Assembly: GCF_004307455.1 (NCBI RefSeq)
Contig: NZ_SEWX01000001.1
Location: 310,001 to 374,000, forward strand
Direction of reading: 5' to 3'
DNA from: Aquirufa nivalisilvae
Lineage (GTDB): Bacteria; Bacteroidota; Bacteroidia; Cytophagales; Spirosomataceae
Length of the DNA: 64,000 bases
Shown here: positions 28,001-34,414 of the stretch, one piece after another
Layout of the letters: each line of letters begins with the position of its first letter
How positions within the stretch are numbered: the first letter of the stretch is position 1
Notes under the pieces: generated by a model
Database searches by the model: none
Told to the model about the DNA's origin: nothing
The model's input: the letters and a program-made list of their open reading frames with translations, nothing else
Program-made: the position numbers and the translations under genes

Positions 28001-28086
28001 AAGGTTGCATTGATTAATGGGGCATTTTGGGCAATTGAACTGTACGTGAGTAGAAAAAGAAAAAATATTAAATAATTTTTTTTCAT
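25054..28086 (-). CDS. SusC/RagA-family TonB-linked outer-membrane transporter
   Basis: About 1010 residues when started at the ATG at 28086, which gives a proper signal peptide (MKKNYLIFFLFLLTYSSIAQ); the frame stays open further upstream without support. Carboxypeptidase-regulatory domain first (GKVIDQKTKEAIIGASVSIK), then the TonB plug with the SusC signature LYGSRGANGVILITTKRGE, then a long beta-barrel ending GVSLTF. Partner of the adjacent SusD. First gene of a ten-gene run leading into a sulfite dehydrogenase and sulfate exporters, which is unusual: SusC/D pairs normally lead glycoside hydrolase sets. A good promoter lies about 210 bases upstream. Confidence 0.94.
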   Translation of the reverse strand: MKKNYLIFFLFLLTYSSIAQNAPLINATLEGKVIDQKTKEAIIGASVSIKGTTNGGLTDADGKFYLKTGQKLPFVLVVGFVGYTRQEFVANTSKVTIELLPNDTELSEIVVVGYGTQERKNLIGSITKINPAGVSNIPVGSFDAQLQGKVPGVQISSPTGVPGETVNVRVRGATSINADNDPLYVVDGVFINSNSLQTIGTGGKATSPISDINPADIQSVEVLKDAEATALYGSRGANGVILITTKRGEFEQAAKIHVNASFGQAKAAKLWELTTGPEHAQLVNEWWINTGILDPSLKRTAANRPFRPVADGGRGLPSEQKTYDRLSEAFRTATLQNYDISLSGGTKTTKYYIGGGFNSQESILKPITFERQSFKVNLDQKVNDVLQVGVSNTFTRTYRNQARAGDGPQGGVLQAALHTPTYLSPYNETGELVGRAGFDNLTLLLNNYDVNSSSLRYIGNLYAEAYLLPNLKFRTSFGADYNNYDESEYWNTFLLLGAQGGLATSSISQFTTLLNEQTLTYRQKFGLDHNFGVLIGNTLQSDVLNRTYAEGRGFANNAFTVISSAANRTSTQSWSKSNLASFFARVDYGYQGKYLVDFSIRTDGSSRFGSDQKWGYFPSLGTAWRINQEDFLKDVGFIKDLKLRASYGQIGNQNGIGNFAAQGLWTGGAPYQGNPGIAPQQLANPDLKWEKTSQFNIGLDASLFNGRLSFELNYYDKYTKDGLLQLALPSTSGFSNYWSNVAEISNKGFEFSIQSVNYQSKEFSWTSEFNIAQNINKIEKLSNPLNYGSRDLILQKEGYPLYSFWVYKQLYVDSKTGDAVYEDVNKDGKITVADRQIIGSIWPAFFGGLTNTVQYKGFELAAFLSFQYGNKVYNHNKFFGEGGGARDAARVIFASNNARWQKEGDITDVPKPDGVNVNNYRDGGSRWLEDGSFLRLRSLNIAYNLPKKIASKLGAEALKIYVNGTNLFLISNYSGLDPESSASSDQNAQGIDLGTPPQPRSYQVGVSLTF

Positions 28087-28176
28087 TACTTTGTATTGGT
28101 TTAAGTAAAAAATAAGTGGTTCAAAACTCCCTGAGTCTTGAATTTTCATTTCGCGATGAGCTTGTTTTTTAAGCCA

Positions 28177-28208
28177 GCCAATCTGTTGCAGCAGATTGGC
28201 ATTTTTTT
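28177..28208 (+). terminator. Plus-strand intrinsic terminator upstream of susC (possible antisense RNA end)
   Basis: A perfect 9-bp stem (gccaatctg at 28177-28185, cagattggc at 28192-28200) with a six-base loop is followed on the plus strand by ATTTTTTT. The T run is absent on the minus-strand side, so it does not end a minus transcript. No plus-strand gene precedes it; everything upstream for 11 kb is on the minus strand. A short RNA antisense to the start of susC would end here. Confidence 0.7.
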
Positions 28209-28301
28209 AACATGAACAGCAGAAGTTTTTCATGGAGTGAGTGTATTTAGTAAGTTAAACATGATAATATATAAAGACTACCAATTAAGTAGATTAATAG
28301 G

Positions 28302-28333
28302 CAAAACTAAGGGAGTCCTTAATTAAATACAAA
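28302..28333 (-). promoter_or_regulatory. Promoter of the susC operon
   Basis: On the minus strand TTTG (28333-28330), 20 bases, then TAGTTTTG (28309-28302) matches the Bacteroidota primary sigma consensus TTTG-N19-21-TAnnTTTG at both elements. It predicts transcription start near 28295 and a leader of about 210 bases before the susC ATG. No sigma/anti-sigma or hybrid two-component gene is adjacent. Confidence 0.65.
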
Positions 28334-28509
28334 TTATTTTTTCATTATTTAGTAATTGATCCCTTTCTCACTATACCAAACAAGCGATGTAAATGGAATT
28401 AATAAAAATCATTATTAAAAAATAATGCATCACAATGCATTGATTATCAGTAATTTAAAAATATGCGTTCATCTTAATCCAACAGCCTTACAACTTGTCC
28501 ATGTTCACT

Positions 28510-29484
28510 ATGAAAAACTTTTATATTTTTTCAATTCTATTGCTTTCTTTAACCAATCCTGTTTTTTCTCAACAAAAAACTTCAGGAAATCCCCTCTTCC
28601 CTGGTTGGTATGCGGATCCCGAAGCCACCATTTTCAATAAGGAATATTGGATATACCCTACCTACTCAGATGTGTATCAAAAGCAGGTATACTTCGATGC
28701 CTTTTCTTCTAAGGATCTCATAACATGGAAAAAGCATGCTAAAATCGTGGATACATCAGCTATCAAATGGGCGAAAAAAGCCATGTGGGCTCCTGCCATT
28801 GTTCAAAAAGACAAAAAATACTACCTGTTTTTTGGAGCCAATGACATACAAAGTAATCAAGAACTTGGCGGTATTGGGGTAGCTGTGGCAGAAAAGCCTC
28901 AAGGGCCATTTAAAGATTTAATTGGTAAGCCATTGATCAGTCAATTTCAACATGGTGCCCAGCCTATCGATCAATTTGTATTTAAAGATAAAGATGGTCA
29001 ATACTACATCATTTATGGTGGATGGAAGCATTGCAACATAGCGCGCTTAAGTCCTGATTTTAAGTCCATCATCCCTTTTGAAGATGGTAACCTGTTTAAG
29101 GAAATCACTCCGAGTGGTTATGTAGAAGGCCCTATCATGTTTATCCGAAATAATAAATACTATTTCATGTGGAGTGAAGGTGGCTGGACTGGTCCAAATT
29201 ATTCAGTGGCCTATGCCGTTGCGGATAGTCCTTTTGGGCCATTTGAAAGAAAAGAAAAAATCTTAAAACAAGACCCACAAGTGGCTACAGGTGCTGGGCA
29301 TCATTCCGTCATTCAAGTACCTCATACGGATCTGTGGTATATCGTTTACCACCGAAGACCCTTGGATGAAACAGATAGAAATCACCGGGTGACTTGTATA
29401 GAGCCCATGTATTTTGATAGTAAGGGGGATATTTTACCCGTAAAACTTAGTTTTGAAGGAGTAAAAGCACAAAAAATCAAATGA
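28510..29484 (+). CDS. Secreted glycoside hydrolase family 43-like enzyme
   Basis: A 324-residue five-bladed beta-propeller hydrolase likely to act on arabinose- or xylose-containing side chains. A signal peptide (MKNFYIFSILLLSLTNPVFSQ) starts at the ATG at 28510; the longer frame opens with TTG. GH43 catalytic acids are in place: the base Asp36 in PGWYADPEA, a pKa-modulating Asp154 in QPIDQFVF, and the acid Glu206 in GYVEGPIMF. The W-A-P-A-I motif (KAMWAPAIVQKDKKYYLFF) is also present. It stands alone, followed by a small membrane protein 10 bases later. Exact linkage specificity cannot be read from the motifs. Confidence 0.88.
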   Translation: MKNFYIFSILLLSLTNPVFSQQKTSGNPLFPGWYADPEATIFNKEYWIYPTYSDVYQKQVYFDAFSSKDLITWKKHAKIVDTSAIKWAKKAMWAPAIVQKDKKYYLFFGANDIQSNQELGGIGVAVAEKPQGPFKDLIGKPLISQFQHGAQPIDQFVFKDKDGQYYIIYGGWKHCNIARLSPDFKSIIPFEDGNLFKEITPSGYVEGPIMFIRNNKYYFMWSEGGWTGPNYSVAYAVADSPFGPFERKEKILKQDPQVATGAGHHSVIQVPHTDLWYIVYHRRPLDETDRNHRVTCIEPMYFDSKGDILPVKLSFEGVKAQKIK

Positions 29485-29494
29485 TGTTATACTG

Positions 29495-29896
29495 ATGAAA
29501 AAATGGATCTCATTTAAGCTTTCTGTTCAAATCTTTTTGGGATTCATTTTTTTAGCCATTCTGTTTCATTTATTGGTCATGGCTGGCATCATAGCTCCAG
29601 ATGTAGTATGGGGTGGCCGCATACAAAGTCCACATGAGCTAATCAAAATGGAATCCATTTCCCTCATCATCTTAGTCTTCATGGCGCTAATCATTGCCAT
29701 AAAAGCGCGTTGGATTTTCTTCAAAATTGCGAAATTAACAGACTATGTAATTTGGCTCATTCCTTTCCTATTTTTCTTGAACACTTTAGGAAATTCGCAG
29801 GCACTGAACTCCATGGAACGCTTCATTTTCACTCCCATCACCCTGGTGTTGACTCTAATTAGTTTACGAATAGCTTTAGAGAAAATTCCTCATTAG
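29495..29896 (+). CDS. Small four-helix membrane protein of unknown function
   Basis: A 133-residue protein with four predicted transmembrane segments (about 9-33, 52-68, 80-98 and 108-127) and short polar loops. I recognise no family beyond a general resemblance to small uncharacterised Bacteroidota membrane proteins. It starts 10 bases after the GH43 gene and may be cotranscribed, but nothing in it suggests carbohydrate work. Its last four bases overlap the convergent acetyltransferase gene. Confidence 0.6.
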   Translation: MKKWISFKLSVQIFLGFIFLAILFHLLVMAGIIAPDVVWGGRIQSPHELIKMESISLIILVFMALIIAIKARWIFFKIAKLTDYVIWLIPFLFFLNTLGNSQALNSMERFIFTPITLVLTLISLRIALEKIPH

Positions 29897-30357
29897 CTCA
29901 TATCCAACCGCATTTTGATATCAGCTCTTTGGTAAATAACAGGGCCTAAATCCATTTCCACAAAACCAAATTTACGGTACATATCCACCGCTCTTTCCAA
30001 TCGTCGATTGGAATAAATAATAATCTGCCTAATCCCTGCATTTTTAGCAAAATCTAAGGTGTATTCCATCAATAATTTGCCAATACCTAAGCCTTGAAAT
30101 TTTTCTGATACCGCCATTTTGGTTAACTCAAAAACGCTTTCTTCCAACTTCATTAAAGAAACCGTTCCTACAATTTGATCCTCATACCAAGCATAAAATA
30201 TTTGTCCTCCAGGAGCTAAAATTACTTCCTCTGGTTTGGATAAAACCTCCCGATCTATCTCTTCCAGCTTAAAATACTTTTCCAACCACTCGTAATTTAA
30301 CTTTCGAATGGCATCTCGATAGGCTGGCTCAAAATTTGAAATACGAATTTGACTCAT
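29893..30357 (-). CDS. GNAT-family N-acetyltransferase
   Basis: A 154-residue GCN5-related acetyltransferase. The acetyl-CoA-binding motif A is VSEKFQGLGIGKLLMEYTL (Q/R-x-x-G-x-G/A), and the C-terminal YRKFGFVEMD motif B is typical. Substrate unknown; members with an N-terminal Y-x-D-A-I-x-x-L-N-x-E-W-L pattern like this one are common singletons in Bacteroidota. Its ATG overlaps the stop of the DinB-like gene by one base, indicating a two-gene operon. Confidence 0.85.
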   Translation of the reverse strand: MSQIRISNFEPAYRDAIRKLNYEWLEKYFKLEEIDREVLSKPEEVILAPGGQIFYAWYEDQIVGTVSLMKLEESVFELTKMAVSEKFQGLGIGKLLMEYTLDFAKNAGIRQIIIYSNRRLERAVDMYRKFGFVEMDLGPVIYQRADIKMRLDMS

Positions 30358-30803
30358 TATGTATCTAATAAACGGCGATGATAATTTATTTGACCCAAGT
30401 GATAGCCCAAATGAACGGCCAAGTGAACAAAAAAATAGGCTGATTTCATGGAATGGTCAAAAACTTCCATCGGGTAATCATCCTCCAATTGCTCTTGTGT
30501 AATCCTTGGAAACACTTGTTTCAACATTTGCTCTGTTTGTTCTATCATATCAAGTAATTGCTCCCTAGGAACGGCCTTATCCGAAAACTCCTTTTCTCTA
30601 TCTCTCACATAGCCAGTGTTTCCATAAACAGAACCAAAATACGTTTGTAAATTTCCTATCAAATGCAAGCATAAATTGCCTGCTGAGTTGGAAATAGCCC
30701 CATCTACTTTCCATAAATTAGCTTCATTCTGATATTGAGAGATTTCACTTTTTAAGCGATTTAGATCTCGTGAAAATAATTTTAACAAATCTTCTGTCAG
30801 CAT
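30357..30803 (-). CDS. DinB-superfamily protein (DUF1572-like)
   Basis: A 148-residue four-helix-bundle protein of the DinB/YfiT superfamily when started at the ATG at 30803; the 35 extra codons upstream are hydrophobic and unlike the family. Helix 2 carries N-L-C-L-H-L-I-G-N-L and helix 4 HLAVHLGYHLGQINYHRR, whose His residues could make the usual metal triad. Function of these thiol/metal-dependent proteins is mostly unknown; some are thiol S-transferases. Translationally coupled to the acetyltransferase gene. Confidence 0.8.
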   Translation of the reverse strand: MLTEDLLKLFSRDLNRLKSEISQYQNEANLWKVDGAISNSAGNLCLHLIGNLQTYFGSVYGNTGYVRDREKEFSDKAVPREQLLDMIEQTEQMLKQVFPRITQEQLEDDYPMEVFDHSMKSAYFFVHLAVHLGYHLGQINYHRRLLDT

Positions 30804-30919
30804 ATTTTGTTTATTGAAATAAGTGGATGTCAAATATAGAATAAAATTGAAAGCTAAAATGAAGATCAAAGCATTAGTATGTTCATTAAAAATGAATACT
30901 TTTAACAAAATTCCTTACC

Positions 30920-31984
30920 ATGAAAACAAGATCAATCTACCTATTAATTGCTCTAATTTTACCATTGAGCCTATTTTCACAAAATAGCACGCGCATTCAT
31001 CAGGCCGCCAATGCCTTTTTAGCCACCCTAAATCAGGATGAACTCAAAAAAGTGAACTATTCATTTCAAGATAGTTTAAGAAAAAAATGGACCAATTTAC
31101 CTGTGGGTATGGTTCCAAGGCCCGGCATTCAATATGGCTCGCTTTCCGACAAAAGCAGACTAGCTTTTCACCGTGTATTAAGTGCTTTATTAAGTTCTCA
31201 AGGCTATTTAAAAACCACTAGCATCATGCAGCTGGACGACATTTTGAACACCTTATATCAAGAAGCATACGATAAGGGTGAAATCAAAAAAGAGTTCTTA
31301 ACCCAAATGCAAAAATTAAATTGGGCACATGGTAATTATTACATTTCCATTTTTGGTACACCCGGTGATGCACCTTGGGGAATGAATTTCGGTGGTCACC
31401 ACATGGCACTCAGCCTAACTTCTGATGGTAAAAAAATAAGCATGTCGCCCTATTTCATTGGCACTGATCCTTCCGAAGTGAAATCATCCAAATATGCGGG
31501 TTTACGTGTGTTAAGCAAAGAAGAAGATTACGGTTTTATGTTGATTAATATGCTCTCAGATGCACAAAAATCGAAGGCCATCTTACAACAAGCTGTTCCT
31601 AAAGACATCATCACCAATCCCAATAGTCAACAACGCATAGACTCCTATTATGGCATCGCTGTTAAAGAATTCACGGATGCCCAAAAAGCTGTATTAAAAA
31701 TGTTGATACAAGAATACGTCCATAATTTTGAACATGAAAAATCACATCAAATGATGGACAAAATTGCTGCGACAGGAATGGATAAAATCCATTTTGCATG
31801 GGTAGGCAGTTTAGAAAATAATAAGTCGCATTATTACATCATCAACGGGCCAGATTTCTTAATTGAATATGACAATGTTGGATTCCAAAATGATGGGAAC
31901 CACATACACGCCATTTTACGTGAGAAAGGGAATGACTTTGGTGCAGACTTATTAAAAATGCACTACCTTGAATCTAAACATTGA
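30920..31984 (+). CDS. Secreted DUF3500-family protein
   Basis: A 354-residue exported protein (signal peptide about 1-20, LPLSLFSQ) of the DUF3500 family. Recognised by an N-terminal ANAFLATLNQDE, KKWTNLPVGMVPRPGI, the repeated pattern GHHMALSLT, and the C-terminal HYYIINGPDFLIEYDN followed by NHIHAILRE. The GGHH and NHIH residues look like metal or catalytic ligands. Reaction unknown. Proteins of this family occur in Bacteroidota, Planctomycetes and Verrucomicrobia, often near other secreted oxidoreductases. Single gene, 114 bases before the DUF1593 gene. Confidence 0.85.
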   Translation: MKTRSIYLLIALILPLSLFSQNSTRIHQAANAFLATLNQDELKKVNYSFQDSLRKKWTNLPVGMVPRPGIQYGSLSDKSRLAFHRVLSALLSSQGYLKTTSIMQLDDILNTLYQEAYDKGEIKKEFLTQMQKLNWAHGNYYISIFGTPGDAPWGMNFGGHHMALSLTSDGKKISMSPYFIGTDPSEVKSSKYAGLRVLSKEEDYGFMLINMLSDAQKSKAILQQAVPKDIITNPNSQQRIDSYYGIAVKEFTDAQKAVLKMLIQEYVHNFEHEKSHQMMDKIAATGMDKIHFAWVGSLENNKSHYYIINGPDFLIEYDNVGFQNDGNHIHAILREKGNDFGADLLKMHYLESKH

Positions 31985-32098
31985 TTAAATGGACAATGCT
32001 ATTTATGTTTACAAGTAATATTTCTTATTTAATCCTATATTGCGAGGCCTAAATAGGTACAAAACCTTCTTTTGCCCTGATTAAATTACTATCTAACC

Positions 32099-33589
32099 AT
32101 GAGAAAAATCTTCTTATTAATTCTATCCTTAGGGATATTCTCCCCCATTTTTGCTAAAGAGAATTTACCTAGAACCATTGTCACAACTGATGGAGAAATT
32201 GATGATGTGGACACTTTCATCCGTATGCTATTGTACTCGAATGAATTTCACTTAGAAGGCTTAATTTACTCCAGCTCCATGTGGCACTATAAAGGTGATG
32301 GAAAAGGCACTTTGTTTACTTCAGAAATGGACATGACCAAGAAAATGTATGGAGCTAAAACTGACCTTCGCTGGCCGGGCGTCAACTGGATTCAAGATTT
32401 ACTGAAAGCATATGGAGAAGTTTATCCAAAACTAAGTCAGAATTCAAAAACATATCCAAGTCCAGCCTACTTAAACAGTTTAGTGAAAGTTGGAAACATT
32501 GATTTTGAAGGAGAAATGGATCAAATCACACCAGGTTCCGAATGGATAAAAGCTAAATTATTAGACAATGATCCCCAACCTATTTTTTTACAAGCGTGGG
32601 GAGGTACAAACACCATCGCTCGTGCATTAAAATCCATCGAAGAAGCTTATTCCAAACAAAAAGATTGGCCCATCATTCAAGAAAAAATATCGAAAAAAGC
32701 CATCATCTATACGGTTATGGACCAAGATGCAACCTATAAAAAATACATAGGTCTGCACTGGCCAAAAATCCGAGTATTTTATAATGCCCATCAGTTTGGA
32801 AGTTTTGCTTATCCTTGGAAAAGAATCATGCCCAAAGTCGCACAGCCCTATTTTGAAGGACCTTATATGTCGGCTAACATCATCTTGAATCACGGTCCAT
32901 TATTAAAAATGTATTATGCATATGGCGATGGTCAAAAACAAGCAGGAGATGATGAGCATATTCACGGAGATCCCAACAAATTAAAAAATGCTCAATGGGG
33001 TAGCTTTGTACCTTATGATTTCATTTCCGAAGGAGATTCTCCCGCATTTTTACATTTAGTGGATGTGGGCCTAAACAATTTAAATAACCCATCTTATGGT
33101 GGTTGGGGTGGTCGATTTGCTCAAGCAAAGGATAATCCTTACCGATATGAAGACAATGATGACGCCGCTGATTTCAATCCAGAATTAGGTAAAATGGATA
33201 TTAATTATGCTCAAACTCGTTGGCTGATCGCCCTTCAACAAGATTTCGCTGCTCGGGCCGACTGGTGCATAAAAAGCTTTAAAGAGGCGAATCATGCTCC
33301 TCAAATTACCGTGAGAGAAGGGATGAAGATCTATGCCAAAGCAGGCCAAAATATTACCCTAAATTTATTAGCCGTAGACCCAGATAAAAATGCCGTTACA
33401 CTTACGGCTTGGCCTTACAAAGAAGCTGGAAGCGGTGCAGCAGACATCCAAATTTCAGGAAATAAAGCCCTAGTCAAAATACCTGATACCGCGAAATCTG
33501 GAGAGTCCTACCATGTGGTTATTGAGGGAAAAGACAGTGGTACTCCGGCCCTTACTGGATATCGCCGCGTCGTGGTAAATATTCTTTAA
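32099..33589 (+). CDS. Secreted DUF1593 (nucleoside-hydrolase-like) protein
   Basis: A 496-residue exported protein. After a signal peptide (about 1-19) comes a nucleoside-hydrolase-like domain with the Ca2+-binding type loop TDGEIDDVDTFIRML (about 29-43) and W-G-G-T-N-T-I-A-R-A near 170. A C-terminal Ig-like/cadherin-type domain follows (about 400-496). This is the DUF1593 family; Sde182 of Saccharophagus carries the same domain in a cellulose-binding protein. It probably cleaves a glycosidic or N-glycosidic bond outside the cytoplasm, but the substrate is unknown. It lies 171 bases before a three-gene secreted oxidoreductase unit. Confidence 0.85.
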   Translation: MRKIFLLILSLGIFSPIFAKENLPRTIVTTDGEIDDVDTFIRMLLYSNEFHLEGLIYSSSMWHYKGDGKGTLFTSEMDMTKKMYGAKTDLRWPGVNWIQDLLKAYGEVYPKLSQNSKTYPSPAYLNSLVKVGNIDFEGEMDQITPGSEWIKAKLLDNDPQPIFLQAWGGTNTIARALKSIEEAYSKQKDWPIIQEKISKKAIIYTVMDQDATYKKYIGLHWPKIRVFYNAHQFGSFAYPWKRIMPKVAQPYFEGPYMSANIILNHGPLLKMYYAYGDGQKQAGDDEHIHGDPNKLKNAQWGSFVPYDFISEGDSPAFLHLVDVGLNNLNNPSYGGWGGRFAQAKDNPYRYEDNDDAADFNPELGKMDINYAQTRWLIALQQDFAARADWCIKSFKEANHAPQITVREGMKIYAKAGQNITLNLLAVDPDKNAVTLTAWPYKEAGSGAADIQISGNKALVKIPDTAKSGESYHVVIEGKDSGTPALTGYRRVVVNIL

Positions 33590-33760
33590 CATCAAATTTT
33601 GCACGGTTTCAATAATAAATAGCACATTATTGGGCTTGTTTAGGTTTAAGCTATGATTTTTTCTCTTATATTGAGATTAGAATTAAGCTAAACCTAAAAA
33701 TGAATCTACGCATCCTGACTAAGGTAAAAGTCTAAGGGTCAATATGATTCCTTACCCTCC

Positions 33761-34396
33761 ATGAAATCATTGATCTGGATAGGATTCCTATCTTTTGTCT
33801 GCATTCCTCTTTGTTTTGCACAAAGTCCTAAACACATCTCCCTATTTGATGGAAAAACATTCCGAGGCTGGGAAGGTGATACCCTACATACCTGGCGGAT
33901 TGAAAAAGGTATGATTATTGGTGGATCATTAGAAAATACCGTTCCGCACAATGACTTCCTGTGCACCCAAAAAATTTATTCCAATTTTATACTTAAACTC
34001 AAAATCAAGCTGACGGGTAACCAAGGTTTTATTAATTCCGGGGTTCAATTTCGCAGTAAACGACTAAGCAATCCTGCCTATGAAATGATTGGATATCAAG
34101 CGGATTTTGGAAAAGATTATTGGGCGAGTCTCTATGATGAATCAAGAAGAAATAAAACACTTGTAAAACCCAATGACCAAGAAGTGCTGACTTGGATCAA
34201 ATTCAACGATTGGAATGAGTATGAAATAAAAGCGATTAACAATCAAATCCGATTATACATCAACGGTCACATGAGTGTGGATTATACTGAAATGGATGCC
34301 TCCATTCCTCAATCAGGATTAATAGGTATACAAATTCATGGCGGAGGAAAGGCACAAGTCGCAGTAAAAGATATTATGATTCAGGAATTACCTTAA
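33761..34396 (+). CDS. Secreted DUF1080 (3-keto-disaccharide hydrolase-like) protein
   Basis: A 211-residue exported jelly-roll (concanavalin-like) protein. After the signal peptide (about 1-20, CFA) the family landmarks follow: SLFDGKTFRGWEGD, a central NSGVQFRSKRL, YEMIGYQADFG and the closing strand GLIGIQIHGGGKAQVAVKDIMIQEL. DUF1080 domains are annotated as 3-keto-disaccharide hydrolases and are frequent beside ThuA, GMC/Gfo-Idh and cytochrome-linked dehydrogenases. First gene of an operon with the cupredoxin/beta-propeller protein (18-base gap) and the FG-GAP protein. Confidence 0.88.
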   Translation: MKSLIWIGFLSFVCIPLCFAQSPKHISLFDGKTFRGWEGDTLHTWRIEKGMIIGGSLENTVPHNDFLCTQKIYSNFILKLKIKLTGNQGFINSGVQFRSKRLSNPAYEMIGYQADFGKDYWASLYDESRRNKTLVKPNDQEVLTWIKFNDWNEYEIKAINNQIRLYINGHMSVDYTEMDASIPQSGLIGIQIHGGGKAQVAVKDIMIQELP

Positions 34397-34414
34397 AACA
34401 ATCTCTATACATCT

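Larger units (their letters stand above)
28087..28509. other. Divergent control region between susC and the GH43 gene
   Basis: This 423-base AT-rich stretch has no gene. It holds the susC promoter (28302-28333), a roughly 210-base susC leader, a strong hairpin that would work as a terminator only on the plus strand (28177-28208), and the upstream region of the GH43 gene. I found no clear promoter for the GH43 gene and no ORF with coding character. Confidence 0.6.

Noticed and set aside
28177-28208. Terminator for a minus-strand gene or attenuator of susC
   Set aside because: The T tract is only on the plus-strand side of the hairpin; reading toward susC the stem is followed by TGGCTTAA, so it cannot be an intrinsic terminator in that direction.
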